Shown: positions 32,606 to 41,927 of the stretch, in pieces | Position numbering within the stretch: the stretch's first letter is position 1 | Layout: every line of letters starts with the position of its first letter | NCBI GenBank assembly: GCA_003427395.1 | Contig: BFEA01000813.1 | Location: forward strand, 415,382-463,180 | Length of the DNA stretch: 47,799 bases | Reading direction: 5' to 3' | Origin: Chara braunii | Taxonomy: Eukaryota; Streptophyta; Charophyceae; Charales; Characeae | Translations under genes and position numbers: made by a program | Notes under the pieces: model-generated | The model's database searches: none | Seen by the model: the letters and a program-made list of their open reading frames with translations, nothing else | Told to the model about the DNA's origin: nothing

Positions 32606-33478
32606 GCATATGAGCCCAGATACCCTTGACCTCGAACCACAACAGAATTGCATCATGAGATACACCAAATAAGAACACACCAAGAGTTCAAAATTGACAA
32701 TGCTGAATTAGTCCCATCATCATCAACGAAGAACCAGAGTTGATATCCTATTGGCGCTCGGCGCCCAGACTACATGTGGCAGATCCTATCTAGCCTATAC
32801 TACGAAGCGAACTGATGACATCAACACCGTTCCCAGAGTACGAGCATGTGGCGACCAATGTCGCCCGCTTCAGCACCAGGTATGTCTTGCACTACACTCA
32901 CAACCCCGATCCACACCGCACAGATGCCACTAGCACCCAAGGACCACCCTGCGCTTCACCCAGCATACAGCAGCGCAGCTTGGCTATGGCTGCGTGCTCC
33001 CTCCCTACTCGCTCGTGCGAGCGTGAGTGCCAGCCAGCCAGCAGATAGCGCACCAGCGCTCGCGCAGCATGCAGCCAGCACCCCCCAATCCCGAATGAGA
33101 GGCAGGCCCTTCCCTATATCGAAGTGGTCTGCCTGCGTCCAGTCCAGGAAGCTTCCAGTAGGCCCCGGTAGCCTGAGGCCCAGTCACGAGGAAAGCAAGC
33201 CTTGGGCCTGAAGTGGTTGCATGCGCCCAACTTGTTTCGGCCTGTATTCGGCCCGGTACCTGAACCCAGCCCAGGGCCTGTTCTTCGTTCATTCACAAAG
33301 GCGGCCCAGGGCCTGGGTTCATTCAACCAACTGGCGCTGCGCAACTGCCTGAATTTTCCCCAATGCGGGGTACCCTGAAAAACGAGGCCTGAAGGGCCTG
33401 TCGTGCCTGCCTTCACTTAGGGCGGCCGACCTTGCTGCAAATAGGGCCCCGTAGGGGCTAAGCGGGCGAAGCCTCGCA
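32606..33478 (-). repeat. 5' LTR of element B, complete
   Basis: It is 873 bp, TGCGAGGC...CATATGCA on the minus strand, with TGC/GCA ends. It aligns with the 3' LTR (24943-25707). The GGCGCTCGGCGCC palindrome is at 32753-32765. A GATATAGG box at 33120-33113 is the only TATA-like candidate. The base pairs next to it on the + strand are TATGA (33479-33483), a possible target duplication whose partner is hidden in the gap. Confidence 0.92.
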
Positions 33479-34289
33479 TATGACTTTTTGGACTTTTTAA
33501 GTCTCCCAGAAATCTTTCACTAATAATCACGCTTTCTTCACTTCATCTAACCCTCTTTGGTTCAGACACTCTTTGTTGCCCTTTTGTCACTCCTTTATTT
33601 CACTTTGTCAACCTTTTCTTTCTCATATGTTAAACACGAGAAAACCACACAAAACCACAATGGCGACAATGCTAATGACAACCAGAACGTGGACGATTCT
33701 CCACCCCGAGGAAATCAAAACCCATATCAAGATGGTTCTCGAAAGAAAATGGATTATCTCGAATCTCAAATCCTCACAAGCCTCAAATCACCACAAATCC
33801 AGGTCCCAATCAGAAACAAGAGACCTTGTATAACATACCCTATAAGTCACAAAAGACTGATATACACAAAATAATCCCAAACGTTCTCGCAGAGATGAAA
33901 GGACGTCAACGTACGGACAATCGAACCTTACAAGACCTCCACTTGCATTCAACCAAACCTAAAAAATCAACTCAAAAAGTGGATAGTCAAACCCAGAACG
34001 TACGCACAATCCTAAAAAGTAAGAATCCTCACTCGAAATCATAGATATATACAAGATGAAATGTATGTCTCATTAAACTTGGAGACTCAGCTTAAAAGCA
34101 ACATAAGCAGATAAATCGCCCAATAGTCTAGCAACTGAGTCTTCCGCATCGTCATAGCCTTCTGAGTGGTTATTTATAAGTCGTTCAAGACTGCTCACAC
34201 TAGTCTATCGCTTTCTTGCTATGGACGAGACAAGTAAATTGGTGATAGTTATTGGGAGGAACCAAGCCCTTGGCTAAAGCACCACGATC
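33479..34289. other. AT-rich DNA between element B and the zinc-knuckle fragment
   Basis: A + strand ORF at 33557-33874 is rich in Asn, Asp, Lys and Gln (GDNANDNQNVDD) and could be a remnant gag-like tail, but it has no diagnostic motif. The rest is A-rich without ORFs. This is probably the continuation of the DNA left of the gap into which element B inserted. Confidence 0.4.
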
Positions 34290-34643
34290 TCACCCTTCAA
34301 CTCCTTTCTTCGCCATCTTACATCTGCGAGGGGTATGGCCAGTCTTTCCACAACAAACACATACTATCCTTGACCACTGCTCTCGCCGCCTGCTATTCTT
34401 CCGTCCTTTCTAACCTGAAGTTGATGATGCATCTTTGTCGTCACACCCCTTTTTCGGATCAGATACAACGCGCGGTAGAGCCATACCAACTTCTTCCTGA
34501 ACCCTTCGCTCCTCTATTCCCTTCTCATTTGGGGCATCAATCGTCCTCTTACAGGTATGAGTTGCAACATTCCTTGCTTTCGTCCTTCTCTCAGCACATA
34601 ACTCCTTTTTCTTCCTTTCACCCCATTTATGGTTCCGCTTCAA
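34290..34643 (-). pseudogene. Gag-like fragment with CCHC zinc knuckle, minus strand
   Basis: Reading leftwards from the ATG at 34643, 77 basic codons (Lys/Arg-rich, ending SSTSG) run to TAG at 34412-34410. The same frame continues through RRREQW to a perfect CX2CX4HX4C knuckle, CVCCGKTGHTPRRC (34361-34320), and a stop at 34292-34290. The knuckle is the retroviral/retrotransposon nucleocapsid type. The frame starts only 36 bp from the junction with element D, so any upstream capsid is missing. This supports a truncated minus-strand retroelement, different from A, B, C and D, as part of the inserted block. Copia-type or Gypsy-type cannot be decided from this fragment. Confidence 0.6.
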
Positions 34644-34669
34644 TACCTTAGTGTCCTTGTAAGGGTATT
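34642..34669. repeat. Imperfect hairpin at the right end of the inserted block
   Basis: AATACCTTA (34642-34650) pairs with TAAGGGTATT (34660-34669) with one bulged G. Its right half recurs at 23078-23099. Confidence 0.6.
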
Positions 34670-34680
34670 TGGTATGACAC

Positions 34681-34995
34681 GACGACTTCCTCGAAGTCTG
34701 TGTCGTCGTTTACCTCGATGATATCCTTATCCATAGCCCCACCTTCGAGTCCCACCTTTAGCATCTCCACCAAGTCCTCTCTATCCCCGAAGAACAAAAA
34801 TCCTACGCCAAGCTCAGCAAATGCACCTTTGCCGCTTCAAGTGCTGAATACTTTGGCCACATTGTCTCCGCTGAAGGAGTACGCATGAACCCCTCGAGGG
34901 TCACCACCCTCCTCGAGTATCCACCACCCAAGACCCTACTCCAACTTCGCTCATTTCTTGGCCTTGCCAACTACTATTGCCGCTTTATAACTTTT
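34681..34995 (+). pseudogene. pol: Element D reverse transcriptase, C-terminal part
   Basis: RT resumes with DDFLEVCVVVYLDDILIHS; YLDD is at 34711-34722. A thumb and connection follow: FESHL, then a stop (TAG near 34756), LSKCTFAASSAEYFGHIVS and RSFLGLANYYCRFI near 34945-34990. The frame then shifts. It is the direct continuation of 17716-18414, missing about 12 codons between LTNTP and DDFLE, which is the region that carries the ATFQ motif in Gypsy RTs. The C-rich third positions match the left half. The insertion point is therefore between the MPF-LTN-P motif and the YLDD box. Confidence 0.9.
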
Positions 34996-35570
34996 CCGAC
35001 ATCTCGTACCCCCTCCACGAACTCACCCGCAAGGACAAACCCTTCACTTGGAACGACCGCCGCCAAAACACCTTCGACTTCCTCAAACAGACCATCACAA
35101 CGGCCCCCGTCCTCAAGATCGCCGACCCCTCTCGACACTTCTACGTTACCCCTGACGCATCCGAATTTTCCCTTGGAGCCGTTCTGTCGCAACACTTCCG
35201 TCGCGACACCTCTGAAACCCCCTCCATCAAAGACTCCCCCACCCAACCCGAGGCTCCACCCGGCGAGTACCCCATCGCCTTCGCTAGCAAGAAGCTCCTT
35301 CCCGCGGAGATGAACTACCCCTCCAACAACAAGGAACTCCTCGCCGTGATCCACGCCCTCAAAGTCTGGCGCCCGTATCTCGACGGGCAGTACCATCCGC
35401 ACAGACAACACCATCGTCTCCTCTATCCTCGCCAAGAAAGACATCACGTTGTGCCAAGCCCGTTGGTTAGACTTTCTTGCCCAATTCACATTCACCATTT
35501 GCCACACCCTCGACAAAAGCAACCGCGTTGCCGATGCCCTCTCTCGACGCCCCGACCACAAGCCCTTTGA
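34996..35570 (+). pseudogene. pol: Element D RNase H
   Basis: The tether (YPLHELTRKDKPFTWND) and RNase H motifs are clear: VTPDASEFSLGAVL with the first catalytic Asp, PIAFASKKLLPAEMNY, NKELLAVIHALKVWRPYL with the catalytic Glu, RTDN in a shifted frame near 35399-35410, and NRVADALSRRPD with the last Asp. The frame changes near 34990 and near 35390, so two or more frames must be read to follow the domain. Order and spacing are normal for chromoviruses. Confidence 0.87.
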
Positions 35571-36500
35571 GAAAGTCTACGCCGCCATGACTTATATCCA
35601 ACTCCTCCCATCACTCCACCACCGCTATACCCAAGGCTACCTCTCTTGCCCAGATTTCTCAACAATCTACAACAAACTTCGTGACCTCGACTCGGTCCCC
35701 GACTACTCCCTTCACAACCAACTTCTTTACATTGACACCAAGGCACTCGCCGACTTTGCATCCTCGACGCACGTGGCCTCCGTTTGCAGCTCTTGGCCGA
35801 GCATCACGACGCCAAGACTGCTGGACACCTCGAGTTCCAAAAAACCTTTGACACCATCTCTCGTTACTTCTATTGGTCTTCCCTACTCACCGTCAAAGCC
35901 TACATTCACTCATGCCCCACATGTCAAGCCGTCAAACCCTCCAATCGTGCCAAGCCCGGCAAGCCAATCATTGTCGATCCCCACCCACCGGTGGCAGTCC
36001 ATCTCCATGGACTACGTCTGTGGTCTCCCCAAGACCGACCGCGAACATGATTGCATCTATATCATTATTTGCCGCTCGACTAAACGTGCCCACTTCATCC
36101 CTTGCACGACATCGCACAGCGCCAAGGACGTCGCCATTCTCTTCTTCAACCACGTGGCACACATTACGGTCTCCCCGAGAACATCATCAGCGACCGTGAT
36201 CCTCACTTCCTTTCACAATTCTGGAAACACCTCTTCAAAGACTACGGAACCACGCTCAAGTATAACACTGCATTCCACCCACAGACCGACGAACAAACCG
36301 AGAAGATGAATGATACTCTCCAAAGAATCCTGAGGAAGTGTTGTCATCCACATCAACACGATTGGGATCAGTTGCTCACCGCCACCAAGATCGCCTACAA
36401 CAATGTTGAATGTCCTTCTACTGGCATGACTCCATTCTACCTCGACCTTAGCTATCATCCGCGCTTGCCCTCTGACTTCCTGCTCCCCTCGCAACTCAAC
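35571..36500 (+). pseudogene. pol: Element D integrase core, frameshifted
   Basis: The zinc module has H-x3-H-type residues (HHDAKTAGHLEF near 35803-35838) and CPTCQAVK near 35914-35937. The catalytic core has ISMDYVCGLPK (first Asp, near 36000-36035), GLPENIISDRDPHF (second Asp, near 36170-36212) and FHPQTDEQTEKMN (Glu, near 36272-36310). The frame changes near 35780, 35985 and 36160. PFYLDLSYHPRLPSD follows. The DQTE position holds Glu-Gln-Thr-Glu where Gly-Gln-Thr-Glu is usual. All three acidic residues survive as codons, though not in one frame. Confidence 0.88.
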
Positions 36501-37106
36501 CCCTCCACCCCCTGCCCTTCTCCCAATGAATGGGTAGCAACAATGAACAGACACCTTAGAGAAGCTACCGAAGCCCTTGAACGACCACAAGAACAACAAG
36601 CCAACAAGACCAACAAACACAGACGGGACGTAACATTCAAAGTAGGGGACAAAGTTTGGCTCTCCGCCAAACGCTTTGAACCCGAACATGGCTTGTCCAA
36701 AAAACTCTCGAACAAGTGGTTCGAACCCTTCCCCACCATTGAGCAAACCTCCCACATCAATTACAAGCTCCAACTCCCTCCTGACATGAGTCGTGTCCAC
36801 CCTGTCTTCCACGTAGAATACCTAAAAGAATACCATGAATCCCCACCCCAATTCGCTGACCGCCCATATCCTAGACCTCCACCAATCATGTTACCCACAG
36901 GCCCTGTATTCGTTGTCGAAGCCATCATAGGACGGAGAACTACTCAAGTATCGGACCATCCGGAACCAATCACATAATACAAAGTTAAATGGACTGGATA
37001 CCCTGACGAAGAATCCACATGGGAACCTCTTCCTAACCTTAAGAATGCTATGAACTTGTTTGTGCCTATGATCGTGCTCACCCTATATCCTAGATACATA
37101 ATATAA
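36501..37106 (+). pseudogene. pol: Element D integrase C-terminus with chromodomain
   Basis: After the core come KVGDKVWLSAKRF, LSKKLSNKWFEPFPTIEQ (the GPF/Y-like module) and HPVFHVEYLKEY. A chromodomain ends the protein: FVVEAIIGRR (near 36906-36936), an in-frame TAA at 36975-36977, then YKVKWTGYPDEESTWEPL and NLKNAMNLF, with the stop at 37104-37106. Chromodomains bind methylated histone tails and guide chromovirus insertion to heterochromatin. The three aromatic cage positions cannot all be confirmed, but Tyr and Trp of YKVKWTGY and the Trp of TWEPL are present. The stop lies inside the domain, so this copy would lose the second half. Confidence 0.9.
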
Positions 37107-38014
37107 CTTAAACCCTAAACCCTTGCATAAACCCCGCCTGTACCCCGCCAAAACCCTGCATTCCTGCTCTACACACACCCCTGTACCCAACGAAGCCCTT
37201 GCCTCTTGAACCCCCCCCTGTCTGATCCACTCTTGCCTCTGCCTTGGCCCGTTCTCCCATCTGTCCTCTGCCACATCCTTGTCTCTCTTGTCCAAGTTCT
37301 CTATGTGGCCCCCGCGCGTCGCCAGCGATAATGGATCTAATGCCAAGCGCACGAGGACGATGGCATGCTGCAGCTCAGTACGAGGAGATAAGACAGTTGG
37401 TTGGCCACCATGCTGTTCCCTTTGGCCGGCACCTTGGACTCGCAGACTTCTGGAGCAGCACCTCTGACATGGACATCAAGATCAGTCTGCGACCTGCTAT
37501 CTGGATCAGACCTCATCATCAGATCGTGTACCGGCCGCAACCTGCTACTGCGACAACCAAGCTGAAGTCCTCGCCGTCTACATCACAGAACTGCTGAAGA
37601 CTGTTTCCTCACCGCCACTTTTGCGACACCAGCCAAGACCTTCCTCAAGACTTTTTTTTTTTTTTTTTTTTTTTCCGCTTGTAACACTTTGTTACAGACC
37701 TGAGACGTTGTTTTCCCAGACCAGTCAGATACCCCAGCACTTGAGCATTGAACAAACAATTTTTAATTTTATCTTTCTCAAACCTGACAACCTATAACCT
37801 TGTAGAACACCAATAGGACTGCCCTGTTACTTGTAGAACCTCAATAGGATTACCCTGTTACTTGCACATTGATTCCCCTCATCCCTGTGAACCTCCATAG
37901 GATTACCCCCCGCTACCTGCATTACTCCCCCTTTCCTTTTCTGACCAGTGATCGGCCCCGTCCCGTCCATCACAGTTGTTCATTGGGTCTTTGGCAGCCG
38001 GGACATTGCCTTCC
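37107..38014 (+). other. 3' untranslated part of element D with poly-T and a short tandem repeat
   Basis: No gene is supported. It holds a 23-base T run at about 37652-37674. A roughly 32-34-bp tandem repeat (CTTGTAGAAC...CAATAGGA(C/T)T(G/A)CCCTGTTA at 37799 and 37831, and a third, partial copy CTGTGAACCTCCATAGGATTACCC near 37886) lies before the polypurine tract. Confidence 0.65.
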
Positions 38015-38026
38015 AGAGGGAGGGGA
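38015..38026 (+). other. Polypurine tract of element D
   Basis: AGAGGGAGGGGA immediately precedes the 3' LTR. Confidence 0.75.
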
Positions 38027-38539
38027 TAGTTACGAACTCATCCAGGGCTCGATCCCTGGTCTGCGGGTTACCACCCGCCAGGCCGCTATTCTATTTTTTT
38101 TGGAGTCTCTGATCTCCAGTTCCTGACTGTTGGCGCTCTCTGCAGTTGCGCCCGTTCTCAAATCCCACCTCTGCCACTTTCGAATTTCCTACTTGGCGCC
38201 ATCCGGCATTCTGGCGCCCAGGCTCAGACCTTCGATTTTTAATTCAGCCCCGAGGCAACTGCACTTTTGCCCTCGGACTCAACTTGAGTTCGGTACTTAA
38301 GACTGGACTCGAGCTGAGTTCGGGGACTCATTTTTCAGCCTCAGTGCTTGTGATCCAGTGCGACTTGCTCCGACATTGTGTACGGAACCAAGATTGCGAC
38401 TTTGCGACTTTGCCACTTTGTGTCTGTGTCCGTCGAGTCGTGTCGAGTCCATGTCGAGTTGAGTGAGTGTGTGTGTGTGTGCTCTCACTCCCTCCCTCGC
38501 TCTTCCCCGACCTCGTTGCTCTGCCTCAGCCCCGTCACA
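38027..38539 (+). repeat. 3' LTR of element D
   Basis: It is 513 bp, TAGTTACG...CGTCACA, aligned with 12170-12632. It carries an extra stretch of about 53 bp (near 38250-38315, with a repeated ACTTGAGTTCGG/GAGCTGAGTTCGGGG phrase) absent from the 5' copy. It keeps two hairpins near its start (38042-38059 and 38063-38078). The first base or two of the LTR are uncertain. Confidence 0.82.
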
Positions 38540-38544
38540 CCTCC
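38540..38544 (+). repeat. Right target-site duplication of element D (CCTCC)
   Basis: It is identical to 12165-12169 and directly adjoins the CACA end of the 3' LTR. Confidence 0.75.
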
Positions 38545-39565
38545 CCTGTCCAGGTACAGGGTTGGGACGTCTGGTCAGGAATCAGACCCTGTAGGCCCGC
38601 GTTTTGGGCACATGTTTGGAGCACACGTCGGTAGGCACACAGAGGCAAACTGGCCAGCCCAGCGCTGCATATAGCTGGGCCACGGCCAGGGCAGACAGAC
38701 AGTTCGAGTAGCTCACTTTTTGGGCGACACGCTGCTGGACCAGCGCTACAGCGCTACGCTGAAGTAGAGGTAGAGAAGTAGGTAGGCAGAGGGGCGGAGG
38801 CCGTACCTGCACTGGCGATACTTACCTGGCGCCATAACTGGGGCTCCACGCCGGGAACTTGCACATGACGGTCAGTCCATGGCGGCGGTTACCCGCAGGT
38901 GAGACCGAGAGGAGGACGACATCTTCTTCTTCTTCATCGTCTCCATCTCTCCTCCCTCCTACCTCCTCCTGCTTTTCTTCTTCTTCTTCTTCTTCTTCTT
39001 CTTCTTCTTCTTCTTTCAGAGAGAGAGAGAGAGAGACAGTGAGGTTACATGCAGAGGCTACATTGGGCATTTTGCCCAGGATCTGATCCGACATTTTTGT
39101 GGCACACATTGATTGGACATTCGGCAAGGGACTATTTTTGGACTTCGCTATAGCGATCTTGGTCTTCTACCTCGCCTCCATCTTCATCTCGCCCCTCCCC
39201 CCATCTCTCGTCCGTGGTATCTCCCCCATGTGCGTGTGCAAGGAGGGACCTTTCTTCTGTGTATGCAGTCCCTCCTCCCTCTCTCACATGTGTGGTGTAT
39301 GATGGGATGTCACGTCAGTATCAGATAGGTCGGGCCGTATCTCGAGTCTTCCGCTGCGCTACATTGTGCTATTTTTTTGTATGTATCTGGACGTGCATTG
39401 CTTGTTGATGCTTTGCTGACATTGCATTGTCCATTTGAGTCCTTTTCATCACTTTGCGGATTCTTGGCTCCCCATACATTGCTCGACCGAGCATGTATCA
39501 GAACGACCACTGGGCTTTATTATCGTTAAAGTAATACAGGATAATTAAAAAAAAAAGGAGGGGGA
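38545..39565. other. LTR-like remnant, TTC and GA microsatellites
   Basis: There is no gene. GCATATAGCTGGG near 38665 and TGGCGCCATAACTGG at 38827-38841 resemble an LTR promoter and a primer-binding-site start, but no partner copy is visible. (TTC)n runs at about 38970-39014 and (GA)n at about 39018-39036. An A10-GGAGGGGGA tract ends at 39565, next to the outer end of the element C LTR. ORFs through the repeats are Ser- or Glu-runs. Confidence 0.5.
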
Positions 39566-40567
39566 TATCACGAAGAGGGTTCAAGCATTTGTCCATTCAA
39601 CAACGAAGCTGTACAAAACAAGTTGCTGGAAGAAAAAACTGAGGTGCAATCAGACCTGTCTTCTTTCTTACTCCGCATGCATGCAAACAGATAACAATCC
39701 ACACTGGCGCCAGGCGCCTACACAAAGCTCAGAGATATTACGGCCAACAACACAGTTCAGATACAAACTCGCTTCAAACCAGCTATGGCGCCTTAGCACC
39801 TACACTTCACTTCCCCGACTCTGTATTCACACACACTCGACTCTGGACCTCCCCGGATGTCCCACGCACGTTCATACACACTCACACACCCTCACTACTA
39901 CCTATCGCTAGCTATGGCAGCTATGGCCGCCGGCTACCACTCACTACAAGCAGCGATGGCTGCTCTATCTTCCTCGCAGCCCACTTCGACTTCGGGCATC
40001 TGCAGACCACCTCGCACAAGACGCTCGGGCAGCGCTTCCGCATGGCTCACGCAAAATGAATCCATCGCTGGACGCTGCCTCTTGATTTATACTTCTGTTG
40101 GTCGCTGGTCTGCTCCTTTCCACCGGGCCCAGGGTGCACACAGTCCCACATGGTACTTGCTGACTGGACAAAGTGAAACTGGGACTGGGTACCTCTGACT
40201 AATCAAAGTTGGACTATCCACTTGCCCAATTGCCTCAGGTCTAACATGAGCAACGCTCGAAAGGCGACTTCTGAACCTTCCGGGAGTTTGTGGACTTGGC
40301 CTTTCTGAACTGTAGCAGCTACGACATTCACCTTTCAGGACTGTGGCAGCTAGGACCTTGACCTTTCAGAGTTGCAACAACTACGACCCCTACACAGCTA
40401 TGAGCCCCAAGACCTATCAAGACCCGACAGCTACACAGACCTATGACAGACAACAGTCATCTACCAAGACACAGGTCGCGCGTTCAAACACACAGGGTCA
40501 ACTTGATATTGTACAAGGTGCGGTAAGGTCTAGGGATCGAGCCCTGGAATCTGCATCCGCTACTACA
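39566..40567 (-). repeat. Probable 3' LTR of element C
   Basis: It lies just downstream of integrase. On the minus strand it runs from TGTAGTAGCGG (40567) to CTTCGTGATA (39566). It contains GTATAAATC near 40091 as a TATA candidate, the palindrome GGCGCCAGGCGCC at 39706-39718, as in the LTRs of A and B, and near its start CCAGGGCTCGATCCCT (40547-40532), as in the D LTR. The ends are inferred without a second copy. ORFs here (for example 39857-40198) are not supported. Confidence 0.55.
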
Positions 40568-40634
40568 AAGGTGAAAACCTTTTCACTCCCGCCAGCCTAA
40601 ATTCCAGGTCCTCCGAGAATACTTCAGTTCACGG

Positions 40635-41927
40635 CTAAAACCTTTTACCTTTCTTATCTGTCTCATGGGCTCGAACTACATTGGGAGTGGTCTCTAGAAG
40701 CTCTGTTCGTGTGAACCAGCGGTTGTCTTCTGGTTCTTGGAAAGAGAATTTGACTTTATACTGTTTCTGTGGACGACCTCTACCTCCTGTTCTGAACACA
40801 TCTTCACCTACTATGCAGTCAATGTCGTACCTTCCATCCATGTCCAGAGGGATCATGGATCTTTTTGATGGAAACTGTTGACTTGCGGTACAGGGCAACA
40901 ACTTTGACGCATGAAAAACTGGATAGGTGTAGAGGTGTGCTGGAATCTCAATTGTGTAGGATGGTCCATCCTCTCCGCCCTTGACTTCCAGGACTGGCCA
41001 CGGTCCTCGGTATTCAGGCAATAGCTTTTGCAAGATGTTTTCCTCAGGAGCAAACTCCTTTGACTTGACCCAGACTAAGTCGCCTACTTGAAACTGTGAT
41101 GGGCGACGATGCCTGTTGGCTTGTTCTATCATCTTATGCTGGGCCTTCCTGAGGTTCTTTGTTACAGTAGCAATCTCTTTCTCGTGCTGTAGTGCAAACT
41201 CCCTAGTACCGGGCGGTAGCCTCTTAATCTGATCCCGGTTCAGTCCCTCAAACGGTCTGCGCGGTCTAAAACACTTATGTAACTCGTTGGGAGTGCGACA
41301 AGTGGCTAGGTGTACATTGTTGTTGTATGCGCTGGCGACCTTTGGGAGCATCTCGTCCCAGTTAACTTGATCGGGTCTAATATACATTCTAAGAGCTTGT
41401 TGCAGGATTTTCTTCATCTGTTCAGTCTGACCGTTAGTCTCTGGATAACGGCCAGATGACATCAACAACTTGGAGCCGTAGACTCTCATCAACTCCTGCC
41501 AGTTCTGACTAGTGAACCTGGTATCTTTGTCACTAACTATCGACAGCGGTAGACCATGCTCACTGACCCAATGATCAAAGAACTTGTCTATAACTAAATT
41601 TGTACGTGCCTCTGAGGGCAAAGGAACAAAAACTGCATACTTACTAAATCTATCAACTATAACCATGACTTGGCTCTTACCGTGCCTACTTCTGACCCCA
41701 GCATCCATAAAGTCAATAGACACAGAATCTCCGGGTCCCGCGGGAATAGGCAATGGTCTGAGAAGACCAAGAGAGGCTCGCGTAGTGGTCTTATTCCTCT
41801 GGCATACTTTACAACTATGTATGTACTCTATGCGGTCAGCCTTCATGTCAAGCCACGTATATGCGCGAATGAGGTTGGCTAATGTCTTGTCTTTTGCCAA
41901 CCAAAATGTCCCTCTGTATCGTGGCAT
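40635..41927 (-). pseudogene. pol: Element C integrase (core and C-terminus)
   Basis: A 430-codon frame. CKVCQRNK gives the Cys pair of the zinc module; the His pair is in the preceding frame. The core is complete: Asp72 (SIDFMD), Asp133 (SDKDTRF) and Glu169 (GQTEQ), spacing D-X60-D-X35-E. Then LVWVKSKEF, HPVFHASKL and NRWFTRTELLETTP close the protein, as in A and B. No chromodomain is seen. The catalytic part looks undamaged, unlike the rest of pol. The start given is only the first Met in this frame; the true polyprotein enters from 42085-41879 through a frameshift near 41900. Confidence 0.9.

Larger units (their letters stand above)
24835..33478 (-). mobile_element. Element B: Ty3/Gypsy LTR retrotransposon, same family as A, nearly complete but inactive
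   Basis: On the minus strand the order is: 5' LTR (33478-32606), primer-binding site (32602-32591), leader, gag (31326-29353), protease, RT, RNase H, integrase (to 25745), polypurine tract (25718-25708) and 3' LTR (25707 into the gap). The LTRs match over 765 bp with no net length change. Lesions: an in-frame TAG in gag, a frameshift at the protease, a TAG at 28848-28846, a 1-nt loss near 28275, and a 10-residue deletion in RT. The left end is in the gap, so 24835 is calculated. It lies inside the block that splits element D. Confidence 0.9.
18415..34679. mobile_element. 16.3-kb block inserted in the element D reverse transcriptase
   Basis: The block lies exactly between the two halves of the D RT. 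It starts TGAATTAGC and ends GGTATGACA, that is TG...CA, but no flanking duplication is visible and about 12 RT codons are missing. It therefore may be a truncated LTR element, several insertions, or an insertion with a later deletion. It holds the hairpin array, other repeats, element B with its own LTRs, and a minus-strand zinc-knuckle fragment close to its right end. The boundaries are inferred from D protein homology. Confidence 0.65.
12170..38539 (+). mobile_element. Element D: chromodomain Ty3/Gypsy element (chromovirus) split by a 16.3-kb insertion
   Basis: Two direct repeats (12170-12632 and 38027-38539) flank gag, protease, RT, RNase H, integrase and a chromodomain, all on the + strand, and the flanks carry the CCTCC duplication. 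The coding half is C-rich and G-poor, unlike A, B and C. The RT is interrupted after the MPF-LTN-P motif at 18414 and resumes at 34681 shortly before YLDD, so the 16.3 kb between is inserted DNA. About a dozen codons are missing at the junction. Without the insertion the element would be about 10.1 kb. Most genes carry several frameshifts. Confidence 0.85.

Noticed and set aside
33557-33874. Asn/Asp-rich ORF called as gag
   Set aside because: No zinc knuckle or capsid motif in that frame; kept only as unrecognised DNA.
38041-38120. tRNA gene suggested by the T-arm-like hairpin
   Set aside because: No acceptor, D-arm or anticodon stem can be folded around it, and the sequence lies inside both D LTRs.
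38859-39086. Ser-rich and Glu-rich ORFs
   Set aside because: They are products of the (TTC)n microsatellite.
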